A stretch of DNA of 64,000 nucleotides from positions 62,001 to 126,000 of the forward strand of contig NZ_MWUE01000022.1 of assembly GCF_002077695.1 (NCBI RefSeq), written 5' to 3'. This document shows positions 56,586 through 64,000 of the stretch, piece after piece. The notes below the pieces were generated by a model that searched no databases, was not told where the DNA came from, and saw only the letters and a list, made by a program, of their open reading frames with translations. This stretch comes from Pantoea latae. GTDB lineage: Bacteria; Pseudomonadota; Gammaproteobacteria; Enterobacterales; Enterobacteriaceae. Every line of letters begins with the position of its first letter. Position 1 is the first letter of the stretch. The position numbers and the translations under genes are program-made.

Positions 56586-58730
56586 TTAGCCTTCCGCCTG
56601 CTGCGACTGGATCGCGGTCAGGGCGATGGTATAGACGATATCGTCCACCAGCGCGCCGCGCGACAGGTCGTTAACCGGCTTGCGCATGCCCTGCAGCATC
56701 GGACCGATTGAGATCAGATCCGCTGAGCGCTGCACCGCCTTGTAGGTGGTGTTGCCGGTGTTGAGATCCGGGAAGATAAACACCGTGGCGCGACCGGCGA
56801 CCGCTGAATTGGGCGCTTTGGATTTGGCCACATCTTCCATAATCGCCGCGTCATACTGCAGCGGGCCGTCGATCACCAGATCGGGGCGTTTCTCCTGCGC
56901 GATACGCGTCGCTTCGCGTACTTTCTCCACGTCGCTGCCTGCGCCAGAGGTGCCGGTGGAGTAGGAGATCATCGCCACGCGCGGCTCGATACCGAAGGCG
57001 TGGGCGGAGTCCGCCGACTGAATGGCAATTTCCGCCAGCTGTTCTGCGGTCGGGTCCGGGTTGATGGCGCAGTCGCCATACACCAGCACCTGCTCCGGCA
57101 GCAGCATAAAGAACACCGAGGAGACCAGCGAGCTGTTCGGCGCGGTCTTGATCAGCTGCAGCGGCGGACGAATGGTGTTGGCTGTGGTGTGCACGGCGCC
57201 AGACACCAGGCCGTCGACTTCGCCGCTCTCCAGCATCATGGTGCCGAGCACCACGTTGTCTTCCAGCTGCTCCTGCGCCACCACTTCCGTCATGCCTTTA
57301 TTCTTACGCAGCTCGACCAGGCGCGGCACATAGTTATCGCGCACCACTTCTGGGTCGACGATCTCAATGCCTTTGCCCAGCTCGACGCCCTGTGCGGCGG
57401 CAACGCGCTGGATCTCATCCGGGTTGCCCAGCAGCACGCAGGTGGCGATGCCGCGTTCGGCGCAGATAGCGGCGGCTTTAACGGTACGCGGCTCGTCGCC
57501 TTCCGGCAGTACGATGCGTTTGCCCGCTTTGCGCGCCAGCTCGGTAAGCTGATAGCGGAAGGCGGGCGGCGACAGGCGGCGGCTGCGCTCGGAGGTGGCG
57601 GTCAGCGACTCGATCCAGTCGGCGTTGATATAGCTGGCCACATACTCCTGCACTTTTTCCACGCGCTGGGTGTCGTCGCTCGGCACTTCAAGGTTGAAGC
57701 TCTGCAGGCTGAGCGAGGTCTGCCAGGTGTTGGTTTTCACCATAAACACCGGCAGGCCGGTCTGGAAGGCGCGCTCGCACAGCTTCGCGATGCGGTTGTC
57801 GATCTCGTAGCCGCCGGTCAGCAGAATGGCGCCAATCTCTACGCCGTTCATCGCGGCGAGGCAGGCCGCCACCAGCACGTCAGGACGGTCCGCCGAGGTC
57901 ACCAGCAGCGAACCAGGGCGGAAGTGCTCTAGCATATGCGGCAGGCTGCGCGCGCAGAAGGTAACGGACTTGACGCGGCGCGTAGCGATCTCGCCTTCGT
58001 TGATCACCTCAGCGTTGAGGTGGCGGCACATATCGATGGCGCGCGTGGCGATCAGGTCGAAGCTCCAGGGCACGCAGCCCAGCACCGGCAGCGGACTGTC
58101 GGCGAACAGCTGTTTCGGATCGATATTGGCGACGCTCGCTTTGGTGGAGTCATCGAAAATTTCCGACAGATCCGGGCGCGTGCGGCCCTGCTCATCCACC
58201 GGCGCGTTCAGCTTGTTGATGATAACGCCGGTAATGTTTTTGTTGCGGCCGCCGCCGAAGCTGCTTTGCGTCAGTTCAATGCGCTCTTTCAGCTGGGCGG
58301 GCGAGTCGTTGCCGAGCGCCATCACAAATACGATCTCGGCGTTAAGCGTTTTGGCGATCTCATAGTTGAGGGCGTTGGCGAACTGATGCTTGCGCGTCGG
58401 CACCAGGCCTTCCACCAGCACCACTTCCGCGTCTTTGGTGTTTTCGTGGTAGCGGGCGATGATCTCTTCCATCAGCACGTCCTGCTGGTTCGCGCCCAGC
58501 AGCGACTCCACGCGCGACATTTTCAGCGGGTCGGCGGCGGGAATAGAGGAGTTCTTGCGAATGATCAGCGTGGTCTGGTCCGGCGTATCGCCGCCAGCAC
58601 GCGGCTGCGCGATCGGCTTAAAGACGCTGAGACGAACGCCTTTGCGCTCCATGGCACGGATCACGCCAAGGCTGACGCTGGTCAGGCCGACGCTGGTGCC
58701 GGTAGGAATAAGCATAATTGTACGTGACAC
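56586..58730 (-). CDS. pta: Phosphate acetyltransferase Pta
   Basis: 714 residues (same as E. coli Pta). Regulatory N-terminal P-loop-like (DRTGG) domain with [20 protein letters not shown] and C-terminal catalytic PTA domain, [40 protein letters not shown]. It converts acetyl-CoA and phosphate to acetyl-phosphate. It follows ackA by 67 bases, so the two are transcribed together in acetate overflow metabolism. Confidence 0.97.
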   Translation of the reverse strand: MSRTIMLIPTGTSVGLTSVSLGVIRAMERKGVRLSVFKPIAQPRAGGDTPDQTTLIIRKNSSIPAADPLKMSRVESLLGANQQDVLMEEIIARYHENTKDAEVVLVEGLVPTRKHQFANALNYEIAKTLNAEIVFVMALGNDSPAQLKERIELTQSSFGGGRNKNITGVIINKLNAPVDEQGRTRPDLSEIFDDSTKASVANIDPKQLFADSPLPVLGCVPWSFDLIATRAIDMCRHLNAEVINEGEIATRRVKSVTFCARSLPHMLEHFRPGSLLVTSADRPDVLVAACLAAMNGVEIGAILLTGGYEIDNRIAKLCERAFQTGLPVFMVKTNTWQTSLSLQSFNLEVPSDDTQRVEKVQEYVASYINADWIESLTATSERSRRLSPPAFRYQLTELARKAGKRIVLPEGDEPRTVKAAAICAERGIATCVLLGNPDEIQRVAAAQGVELGKGIEIVDPEVVRDNYVPRLVELRKNKGMTEVVAQEQLEDNVVLGTMMLESGEVDGLVSGAVHTTANTIRPPLQLIKTAPNSSLVSSVFFMLLPEQVLVYGDCAINPDPTAEQLAEIAIQSADSAHAFGIEPRVAMISYSTGTSGAGSDVEKVREATRIAQEKRPDLVIDGPLQYDAAIMEDVAKSKAPNSAVAGRATVFIFPDLNTGNTTYKAVQRSADLISIGPMLQGMRKPVNDLSRGALVDDIVYTIALTAIQSQQAEG

Positions 58731-58797
58731 GTTTCAACCTCGCTTTAGGGAGTGTCAAAAACGACACCGCCAGCCGGAGCTGACGGTGAAGAATACA

Positions 58798-60000
58798 TCA
58801 GGCGGTCAGACGCGCCGCATCCTGGGCGATCACCAGCTCTTCGTTGGTCGGAATGACAATGGCGGGGCGCGTGCCCTCTTTATTGATAAAGCCGGACTTG
58901 CCGAAACGCGCCGCCAGGTTACGTTCGTGATCGACCTCAAAGCCGAGCAGGCCGAGCTTTTTCAGCGACAGCTCGCGCACCATCGCCGCGTTTTCGCCGA
59001 TGCCGCCGGTGAAGATCACCGCGTCCAGACGGCCTTCCATCATGGCGCTGTAGCTGCCGATATATTTTGCCAGACGATGGCAGAAGACATCCATGGCACG
59101 CTTCGCGTCCGCTTTGGTTTCGTAGTTGTCTTCGACGTAGCGGCAGTCGCTGGTGACCTCGGTCAGGCCCAGCAGGCCCGACTCTTTGGTCAGCAGCTTA
59201 TTGATGGCGTCGACGCTCATGCCCAGCGTGTCATGCAAATAGAAAATGATCGCCGGATCGATGTCGCCGCTGCGGGTGCCCATCACCAGACCTTCCAGCG
59301 GCGTTAGCCCCATAGAGGTGTCGACGCATTTGCCGTTGCGGATAGCCGCAACCGACGCGCCGTTGCCGAGGTGGCAGGTAATGATGTTCAGCTCGTCAAC
59401 CGGCTTATTAAGCATGTTGGCCGCTTCGTGCGTCACATAGTAGTGGCTGGTGCCGTGCGCGCCGTAACGGCGCACGCCGTGCTCTTTATAGAGTTTGTAG
59501 GGCAGGGCGTAGAGATAGGACTCTTCCGGCATCGTCTGATGGAAAGCGGTGTCGAAAACCGCCACATTCTTATCGGAAAGATGCGGGAAGTTTTTCATCG
59601 CCTCTTCAATGCCGATCAGGTGCGCCGGATTGTGCAGCGGCGCGAACGAGGCGTTGTCTTTGATGCCCTGCACCACGGCGTCGGTAATAATGACCGATTC
59701 CGTCAGCTGCTCGCCGCCGTGGACGATGCGATGACCAATTGCAGCAATTTGTGCCGAAAGCTCTGGTTTTTGTGCCAGAATAGTTTTAACAATGAAATTC
59801 AGGGCTTCGCTATGCGCGGCGCCGGCGCCAAGGGGCGCTTCATGTTTTTCACCGTCCAGTTTCCATTTGATACGCGCTTCGGGAAGATGGAAGCACTCCG
59901 CCAGGCCGGAAAGGAATTCTTCGCCGCTGGCGGCATTCAGGATGGCGAACTTCAGTGAAGAGCTGCCGCAGTTCAGAACCAGTACTAACTTACTCGACAT
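58798..60000 (-). CDS. ackA: Acetate kinase AckA
   Basis: 400 residues (E. coli 400). N-terminal phosphate motif [13 protein letters not shown] and [41 protein letters not shown]; and ATPase-fold [12 protein letters not shown] are intact. It makes acetate and ATP from acetyl-phosphate, first gene of ackA-pta. Divergent from yfbV, about 340 bases away. Confidence 0.97.
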   Translation of the reverse strand: MSSKLVLVLNCGSSSLKFAILNAASGEEFLSGLAECFHLPEARIKWKLDGEKHEAPLGAGAAHSEALNFIVKTILAQKPELSAQIAAIGHRIVHGGEQLTESVIITDAVVQGIKDNASFAPLHNPAHLIGIEEAMKNFPHLSDKNVAVFDTAFHQTMPEESYLYALPYKLYKEHGVRRYGAHGTSHYYVTHEAANMLNKPVDELNIITCHLGNGASVAAIRNGKCVDTSMGLTPLEGLVMGTRSGDIDPAIIFYLHDTLGMSVDAINKLLTKESGLLGLTEVTSDCRYVEDNYETKADAKRAMDVFCHRLAKYIGSYSAMMEGRLDAVIFTGGIGENAAMVRELSLKKLGLLGFEVDHERNLAARFGKSGFINKEGTRPAIVIPTNEELVIAQDAARLTA

Positions 60001-60339
60001 GGAAGTACCTATTTGTTAAAAGTGGCTAAAAAAAAGGCAATCAGACTATCAGCGTAGCCCATGAAAGCGGGGAGTTTAATCATAACTCCGTTGCGTTAGA
60101 CAAAATGTTGCGTCTCCGCAAAAAAATTTCGGTAATTTTACGCAAATTTTTGAAATTTGCTGAGCGATAGTGGGTCGCTGCGTTTGTCGTTTACCTCTTT
60201 ACTCGCTTCCAGTACGGTATTCAGGCTGCGTCAGGATAGCGAGAGTCCCCTTTAAAGACAAAAATTTTTGAAGGATGTCACGTAAAGTTGTGTAGCTATA
60301 AAAATATTTTAATTTTTGCAGTTTTAGTTGAGGTCCGCC
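60001..60339. promoter_or_regulatory. ackA-yfbV divergent intergenic region
   Basis: 339 bases, AT-rich, containing the promoters of ackA (minus) and yfbV (plus). I see no clear FNR, ArcA or CRP site and no gene. TATGAT near 60080 (minus) could be an ackA -10. Confidence 0.5.
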
Positions 60340-60792
60340 ATGGCGAATGATTCTGGCAATACTGGCTGGTTCCGTATTTTTCAAAACGGCCAGCACTATA
60401 TGAAGACCTGGCCGAATGACAAACGCCTCGCGCCGATCTTTCCTGAAAACCGCGTGTCGAGCGTGACGCGTTTTGCGATTCGCTTTATGCCGCCGCTGGC
60501 GGTGTTTACCCTGAGCTGGCAAATCGCGCTCGGCGGACAGCTCGGCCCGGCGGTGGCTACCGCGCTTTTCGCCTGTAGCCTGCCGATGCAGGGCCTGTGG
60601 TGGCTAGGCAAACGTTCGGTCACGCCGCTACCGCCCACCCTGCTGCACTGGTTCCACGAGGTGCGCGCCCGGCTGGAGGAAGCGGGTCAGGCGATTGCGC
60701 CGGTTGAAGGCAAACCGACCTATCAGGCGCTGGCCGATCTGCTTAAGCGCGCCTTTAAACAGCTGGATCGCACCTTCCTCGACGATCTTTGA
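60340..60792 (+). CDS. yfbV: UPF0208 membrane protein YfbV
   Basis: 150 residues from the ATG at 60340 ([11 protein letters not shown]). Conserved GQHYMKTWP and [20 protein letters not shown] with the hydrophobic [35 protein letters not shown] (split). Two membrane helices. In E. coli YfbV affects MatP-dependent chromosome organisation of the Ter region. Divergent from ackA. Confidence 0.93.
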   Translation: MANDSGNTGWFRIFQNGQHYMKTWPNDKRLAPIFPENRVSSVTRFAIRFMPPLAVFTLSWQIALGGQLGPAVATALFACSLPMQGLWWLGKRSVTPLPPTLLHWFHEVRARLEEAGQAIAPVEGKPTYQALADLLKRAFKQLDRTFLDDL

Positions 60793-60936
60793 TCGTCCGC
60801 CTTTTCCCGCTGAGAGAATTTGTCGCTCACCCGGGTCTACATCAAAGAAAAGTGATGCGGGCATACCCGCATCACTCGCCTTATGTCACTATTTTCCGTC
60901 ACCTTCTTGCACGGCCTGTCGGCCCTGGAGCCTATG

Positions 60937-61431
60937 ATGGAAATGACCCACGCGCAGCGTCTTATTCTCTCTAACCAGTACAAAATCATGGCGATGCTGG
61001 AGCCGGATAACGCCGAGCGCTATCGCCGCTATCAGACCATTATCGAGCGCGGCTACGGACTGCAGATGCGCGAGCTGGACAGGGAGTTTGGCGAGCTGAC
61101 GGAAGAGACCTGCCGCATCATTATCGATATTATGGAGATGCACCATGCGCTGCACGTCTCCTGGTCAAACCTCGGTGATAACGCCTCGCTGGAGGAACGA
61201 CGCCTCGCTTTTCTCGGTTTCGACGCCGCCACCGAAGCGCGCTATCTCGGCTACGTCCGCTTTATGGTCAATATCGAAGGGCGCTACACCCACTTCGACT
61301 CTGGCACCCACGGTTTTAACGCGCAGACGCCGATGTGGGAAAAATACCAACGCATGCTGGCGGTATGGCACACTTGTCCGCGTCAATATCATCTCAGCGC
61401 GACGGAAATCGCGCAGATTATCAACGCCTGA
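60937..61431 (+). CDS. yfbU: UPF0304 family protein YfbU
   Basis: 164 residues from the second of two tandem ATG codons (60937), equal to E. coli YfbU; further in-frame codons to 60883 are rejected. It is strongly conserved ([23 protein letters not shown] stretch and [19 protein letters not shown]). YfbU binds the RNA of some toxin systems in reports, but its role is unclear. Confidence 0.92.
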   Translation: MEMTHAQRLILSNQYKIMAMLEPDNAERYRRYQTIIERGYGLQMRELDREFGELTEETCRIIIDIMEMHHALHVSWSNLGDNASLEERRLAFLGFDAATEARYLGYVRFMVNIEGRYTHFDSGTHGFNAQTPMWEKYQRMLAVWHTCPRQYHLSATEIAQIINA

Positions 61432-61443
61432 CAGGAGTGAGCT

Positions 61444-62103
61444 GTGACCTATAGCGGTTTTTTATTTGATCTGGACGGTACGCTGGTGGATTCGCTGCCG
61501 GCGGTTGAGCGCGCCTGGAGCAGCTGGGGCGCGCGGCACGGCATTGCGGCAGAGGAGATCCTGCAGTTTATTCACGGCAAGCAGGCGATTACCTCGCTGC
61601 GCCATTTTATGCCAGGCCAGCCGGAAGCCGCTATTCAGGCGGAGTTTCGCGCGTTAGAGCAAGACGAAGCGCAGGACACGGCGGGCGTGCGTGCGCTGCC
61701 TGGCGCGCACGCGCTGCTGACGGCGCTGGATGCGCAGCAGATCCCCTGGGCTATCGTGACCTCAGGCTCGGTGCCGGTGGCGCACGCACGCCATAAGGCA
61801 GCCGGGCTGCCGCTGCCGACGGTGTTTATTACTGCCGAACAGGTGGAGAAGGGCAAGCCGGCGCCGGATCCCTATCTGCTCGGCGCGGCGAAGCTGGGCC
61901 TGGCGCCGCAGCAGTGCGTGGTGGTAGAGGATGCGCCCGCCGGCATCCTCTCCGGCCTTGACGCCCGCTGTGCGGTGATCGCCCTTAACGCGCCAGCGGA
62001 GACGCCGCGCCTGCAGGAGACGCTGTTTCAGCTGCGCTCGCTGGCGGCGTTGCAGGTGACGCCGCAGGCGGAAGGCGCCTTTACGCTCAGCCTTAAGGCG
62101 TAG
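61444..62103 (+). CDS. hxpA: HAD-type sugar phosphatase HxpA (YfbT)
   Basis: 219 residues. HAD motif I FDLDGTLVDSLPAVERAW, a cap domain, motif II VTSGS and motifs III/IV KGKPAPDPYLLGAAK with VVEDAPAGILSGLDA. E. coli HxpA dephosphorylates sugar phosphates such as fructose 1-phosphate. 12 bases after yfbU, so probably co-transcribed. Confidence 0.94.
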   Translation: MTYSGFLFDLDGTLVDSLPAVERAWSSWGARHGIAAEEILQFIHGKQAITSLRHFMPGQPEAAIQAEFRALEQDEAQDTAGVRALPGAHALLTALDAQQIPWAIVTSGSVPVAHARHKAAGLPLPTVFITAEQVEKGKPAPDPYLLGAAKLGLAPQQCVVVEDAPAGILSGLDARCAVIALNAPAETPRLQETLFQLRSLAALQVTPQAEGAFTLSLKA

Positions 62104-62109
62104 GCGCCG

Positions 62110-62709
62110 TTACAGCGGCGAATCCTGCGAGATCTCATCCAGCGACAGGCTGAAGCTGGGAATAAACACCTCGACGAAGTAGTCCATCTCTGGCGAGCGT
62201 CGCTGCTGCAGGGTTTTCTCCAGCCGCGCTTTCGCCAGTAAAAATTCGTTGTTGCCGGCGGAGAGCTCTTCCAGACACTTCAGGTAGGCGCAGAGCGCGT
62301 CTGCCTGCTTCACCACCGACTGCTCCGCTTCGCTGTGCTGATGTTCGTCAAGCAGCGGACGGTACTCCTCCTGCAGCTCTTCCGGCAGCATCTCAATCAG
62401 CTTCTGCTGTGCGATTTTCTCGATCTTTTTATACTCATGGGCGATCTGGGCGTTGTAGTACTTCACCGGCGTCGGCAGATCCCCGGTCAGCACTTCACTG
62501 GCGTCGTGATAGAGCGCCAGCATCGCAATGCGGTCGGCGTTGAGATGGCCGTCGAACTTTTTGTTTTTAATCACGGCGAGCGCATGCGCCACCATCGCGA
62601 CCTGCAGGCTGTGCTCGGAGACGTTTTCGGTGCGCACGTTGCGCATCAGCGGCCAGCGGTTGATCAGTTTAAGGCGAGAGAGATGGGCGAAAAAGTGGCT
62701 TCGGGTCAT
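62110..62709 (-). CDS. yfbR: 5'-deoxynucleotidase YfbR
   Basis: 199 residues as in E. coli. HD-domain metal site: [16 protein letters not shown] (His), [22 protein letters not shown] (His-Asp) and [21 protein letters not shown] (Asp). It hydrolyses dNMPs to deoxynucleosides. Convergent with hxpA and ending 6 bases from it. Confidence 0.95.
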   Translation of the reverse strand: MTRSHFFAHLSRLKLINRWPLMRNVRTENVSEHSLQVAMVAHALAVIKNKKFDGHLNADRIAMLALYHDASEVLTGDLPTPVKYYNAQIAHEYKKIEKIAQQKLIEMLPEELQEEYRPLLDEHQHSEAEQSVVKQADALCAYLKCLEELSAGNNEFLLAKARLEKTLQQRRSPEMDYFVEVFIPSFSLSLDEISQDSPL

Positions 62710-62777
62710 GCGTTATCCTGTCAGCAACGGGGGAAGCGTCGCGCTTCCCCAAATGCTGCTAGTATACGCGGCCGGTT

Positions 62778-63995
62778 TTACTGGCGATAGCCTTGCAGGA
62801 ACCGGTCAAACTTGCCGATCGCCATCTCCAGATCGTCGACGCGCGGCAGGGTAACGATGCGCACATGATCCGGCCACGGCCAGTTAAAGGCGGTGCCCTG
62901 AACCAGCAGCACTTTTTGCTGCAGCAGGAAGTCCAGCACCATTTTCTGGTCGTCGTGAATATTGAACTTCTTCGCATCAATACGCGGGAACATATAGAGC
63001 GCGCCGTTCGGCTTCACGCAGCTGACGCCGGGAATGTCATTGATCAGCTCCCAGGCGCGCTGACGCTGTTCATAGAGGCGGCCGCCCGGCGCGATAAATT
63101 CGCTGATGCTCTGATAGCCGCCCAGCGCGGTCTGAATCGCATGCTGCGCCGGCACGTTGGCGCACAGACGCATTGAGGCGAGCATCTCCAGCCCTTCGAT
63201 ATAGCCTTTTGCGTGCTTTTTCGGCCCGTTGAGCACCATCCAGCCCTGACGAAAACCCGCCACGCGGTAGGTTTTGGAGAGGCCGTTAAAGGTCACGGTC
63301 AGCAGATCGGGCGCCAGCGCGGCGATCGAATGGTGCTGCGCCTCGTCGTAGAGGATCTTGTCGTAGATCTCGTCGGCGAAGATGATCAGGTTATGCTGGC
63401 GCGCGATCTCAACGATCTCCAGCAGCAGCTCTTTGCTGTAGACCGCGCCGGTCGGGTTGTTAGGGTTAATAATCACGATGCCGCGCGTGCGCGGCGTGAT
63501 TTTGCTGCGGATGTCGTCGAGATCCGGGAACCAGCCGGCGGATTCGTCGCACAGATAGTGCACCGCTTTGCCGCTGGAGAGCGACACCGCCGCCGTCCAC
63601 AGCGGATAGTCCGGCGCCGGCACCAGCATCTCGTCGCCGCTGTTCAGCAGCGCCTGCATCGCCTGCACGATCAGCTCGGAGACGCCGTTGCCGATATAGA
63701 TATCTTCAACCGTGACGTCGCGCATCTCCCGCGCCTGATAGTGCTGCATAATCGCTTTACGCGCGGAGTAGAGCCCTTTTGAGTCGCAGTAGCCCTGCGC
63801 GCCAGGCAGATTGCGGATCACATCCACCAGGATCTCATCTGGCGCCTCGAAACCGAACGGCGCTGGGTTGCCGATATTGAGCTTGAGAACTTTGTTGCCT
63901 TCTTCTTCGAGACGTTTAGCCTCTTTAAGTACCGGCCCGCGAATGTCGTAACAGACGTTTTCCAGCTTGCCGGATTTATCAATTTGAAAAGTCAT
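62778..63995 (-). CDS. alaA: Glutamate-pyruvate aminotransferase AlaA
   Basis: 405 residues (E. coli 405), a type I aminotransferase. PLP lysine in NGLSKTYRVAGFRQGWM; INPNNPTGAVYSKELL and FADEIYDKILYD hold the cofactor contacts. It makes alanine from pyruvate and glutamate. The ATG at 63995 is only five bases from the window's right edge, so nothing upstream is visible. Confidence 0.95.
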   Translation of the reverse strand: MTFQIDKSGKLENVCYDIRGPVLKEAKRLEEEGNKVLKLNIGNPAPFGFEAPDEILVDVIRNLPGAQGYCDSKGLYSARKAIMQHYQAREMRDVTVEDIYIGNGVSELIVQAMQALLNSGDEMLVPAPDYPLWTAAVSLSSGKAVHYLCDESAGWFPDLDDIRSKITPRTRGIVIINPNNPTGAVYSKELLLEIVEIARQHNLIIFADEIYDKILYDEAQHHSIAALAPDLLTVTFNGLSKTYRVAGFRQGWMVLNGPKKHAKGYIEGLEMLASMRLCANVPAQHAIQTALGGYQSISEFIAPGGRLYEQRQRAWELINDIPGVSCVKPNGALYMFPRIDAKKFNIHDDQKMVLDFLLQQKVLLVQGTAFNWPWPDHVRIVTLPRVDDLEMAIGKFDRFLQGYRQ

Positions 63996-64000
63996 TTTTA

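Overview
The window comes from a high-GC member of the Enterobacterales. From 12.4 kb to the right end, the gene order closely follows the yfdC-to-alaA stretch of Escherichia coli K-12. The differences point to an Erwiniaceae-type genome (Pantoea, Mixta or Erwinia; an inference, not proven): a complete cytochrome c maturation operon lies between yfdC and mlaA, there is one ArgT/HisJ-type binding protein instead of two, and an EamA transporter/AraC regulator pair lies between flk and pdxB.

Left end (1-11.9 kb): the right arm of a lambda-like prophage. It runs from the 3' part of the tape-measure gene through M, L, K, I, J, a tail fibre and a tail fibre assembly gene. Next comes about 2.4 kb with no credible protein gene (8746-11169). 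This gap holds a family of imperfect repeats, several ending in an intrinsic terminator on the minus strand; two copies of a three-part module (A-B-C) repeat with a period of about 620 bp. They look like an array of small-RNA genes and are the strongest candidate for something undescribed. After them a near-perfect LexA box controls a two-gene unit: an unrecognised 78-residue protein and a UmuD'-like protein that has lost both catalytic residues. The prophage arm ends at three 11-bp direct repeats and a 45-bp 3' fragment of a tRNA-Pro(GGG) gene, apparently its attachment site. The 5' half of that tRNA is not seen next to it; a short AT-rich islet with one unknown minus-strand gene and a palindromic operator-like site lies there instead.

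12.4-23.2 kb: yfdC, then ccmABCDEFG with separate ccmH and ccmI genes, mlaA, a nested palindrome, and fadL. 23.2-36.6 kb: yfcZ, fadIJ, sixA, smrB, prmB, aroC, mepA, yfcA, epmC, yfcL, mnmC and fabB. FadR-like operators lie in front of fadL, fadI and fabB, linking beta-oxidation with unsaturated fatty acid synthesis. 36.6-50.7 kb: yfcJ, flk, the transporter/regulator pair, pdxB, usg, truA, dedA, accD, folC, dedD, cvpA, purF and ubiX, with a PurR box before cvpA-purF. 50.9-54.0 kb: a basic amino-acid ABC importer (hisJ/argT, hisQ, hisM, hisP) behind a sigma-54-type promoter. 54.0-64.0 kb: yfcH, yfcF, yfcD, pta-ackA (acetate overflow), yfbV, yfbU, hxpA, yfbR and alaA.

The chromosomal part is ordinary core genome. 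The novelty is concentrated between 8.7 and 12.4 kb.
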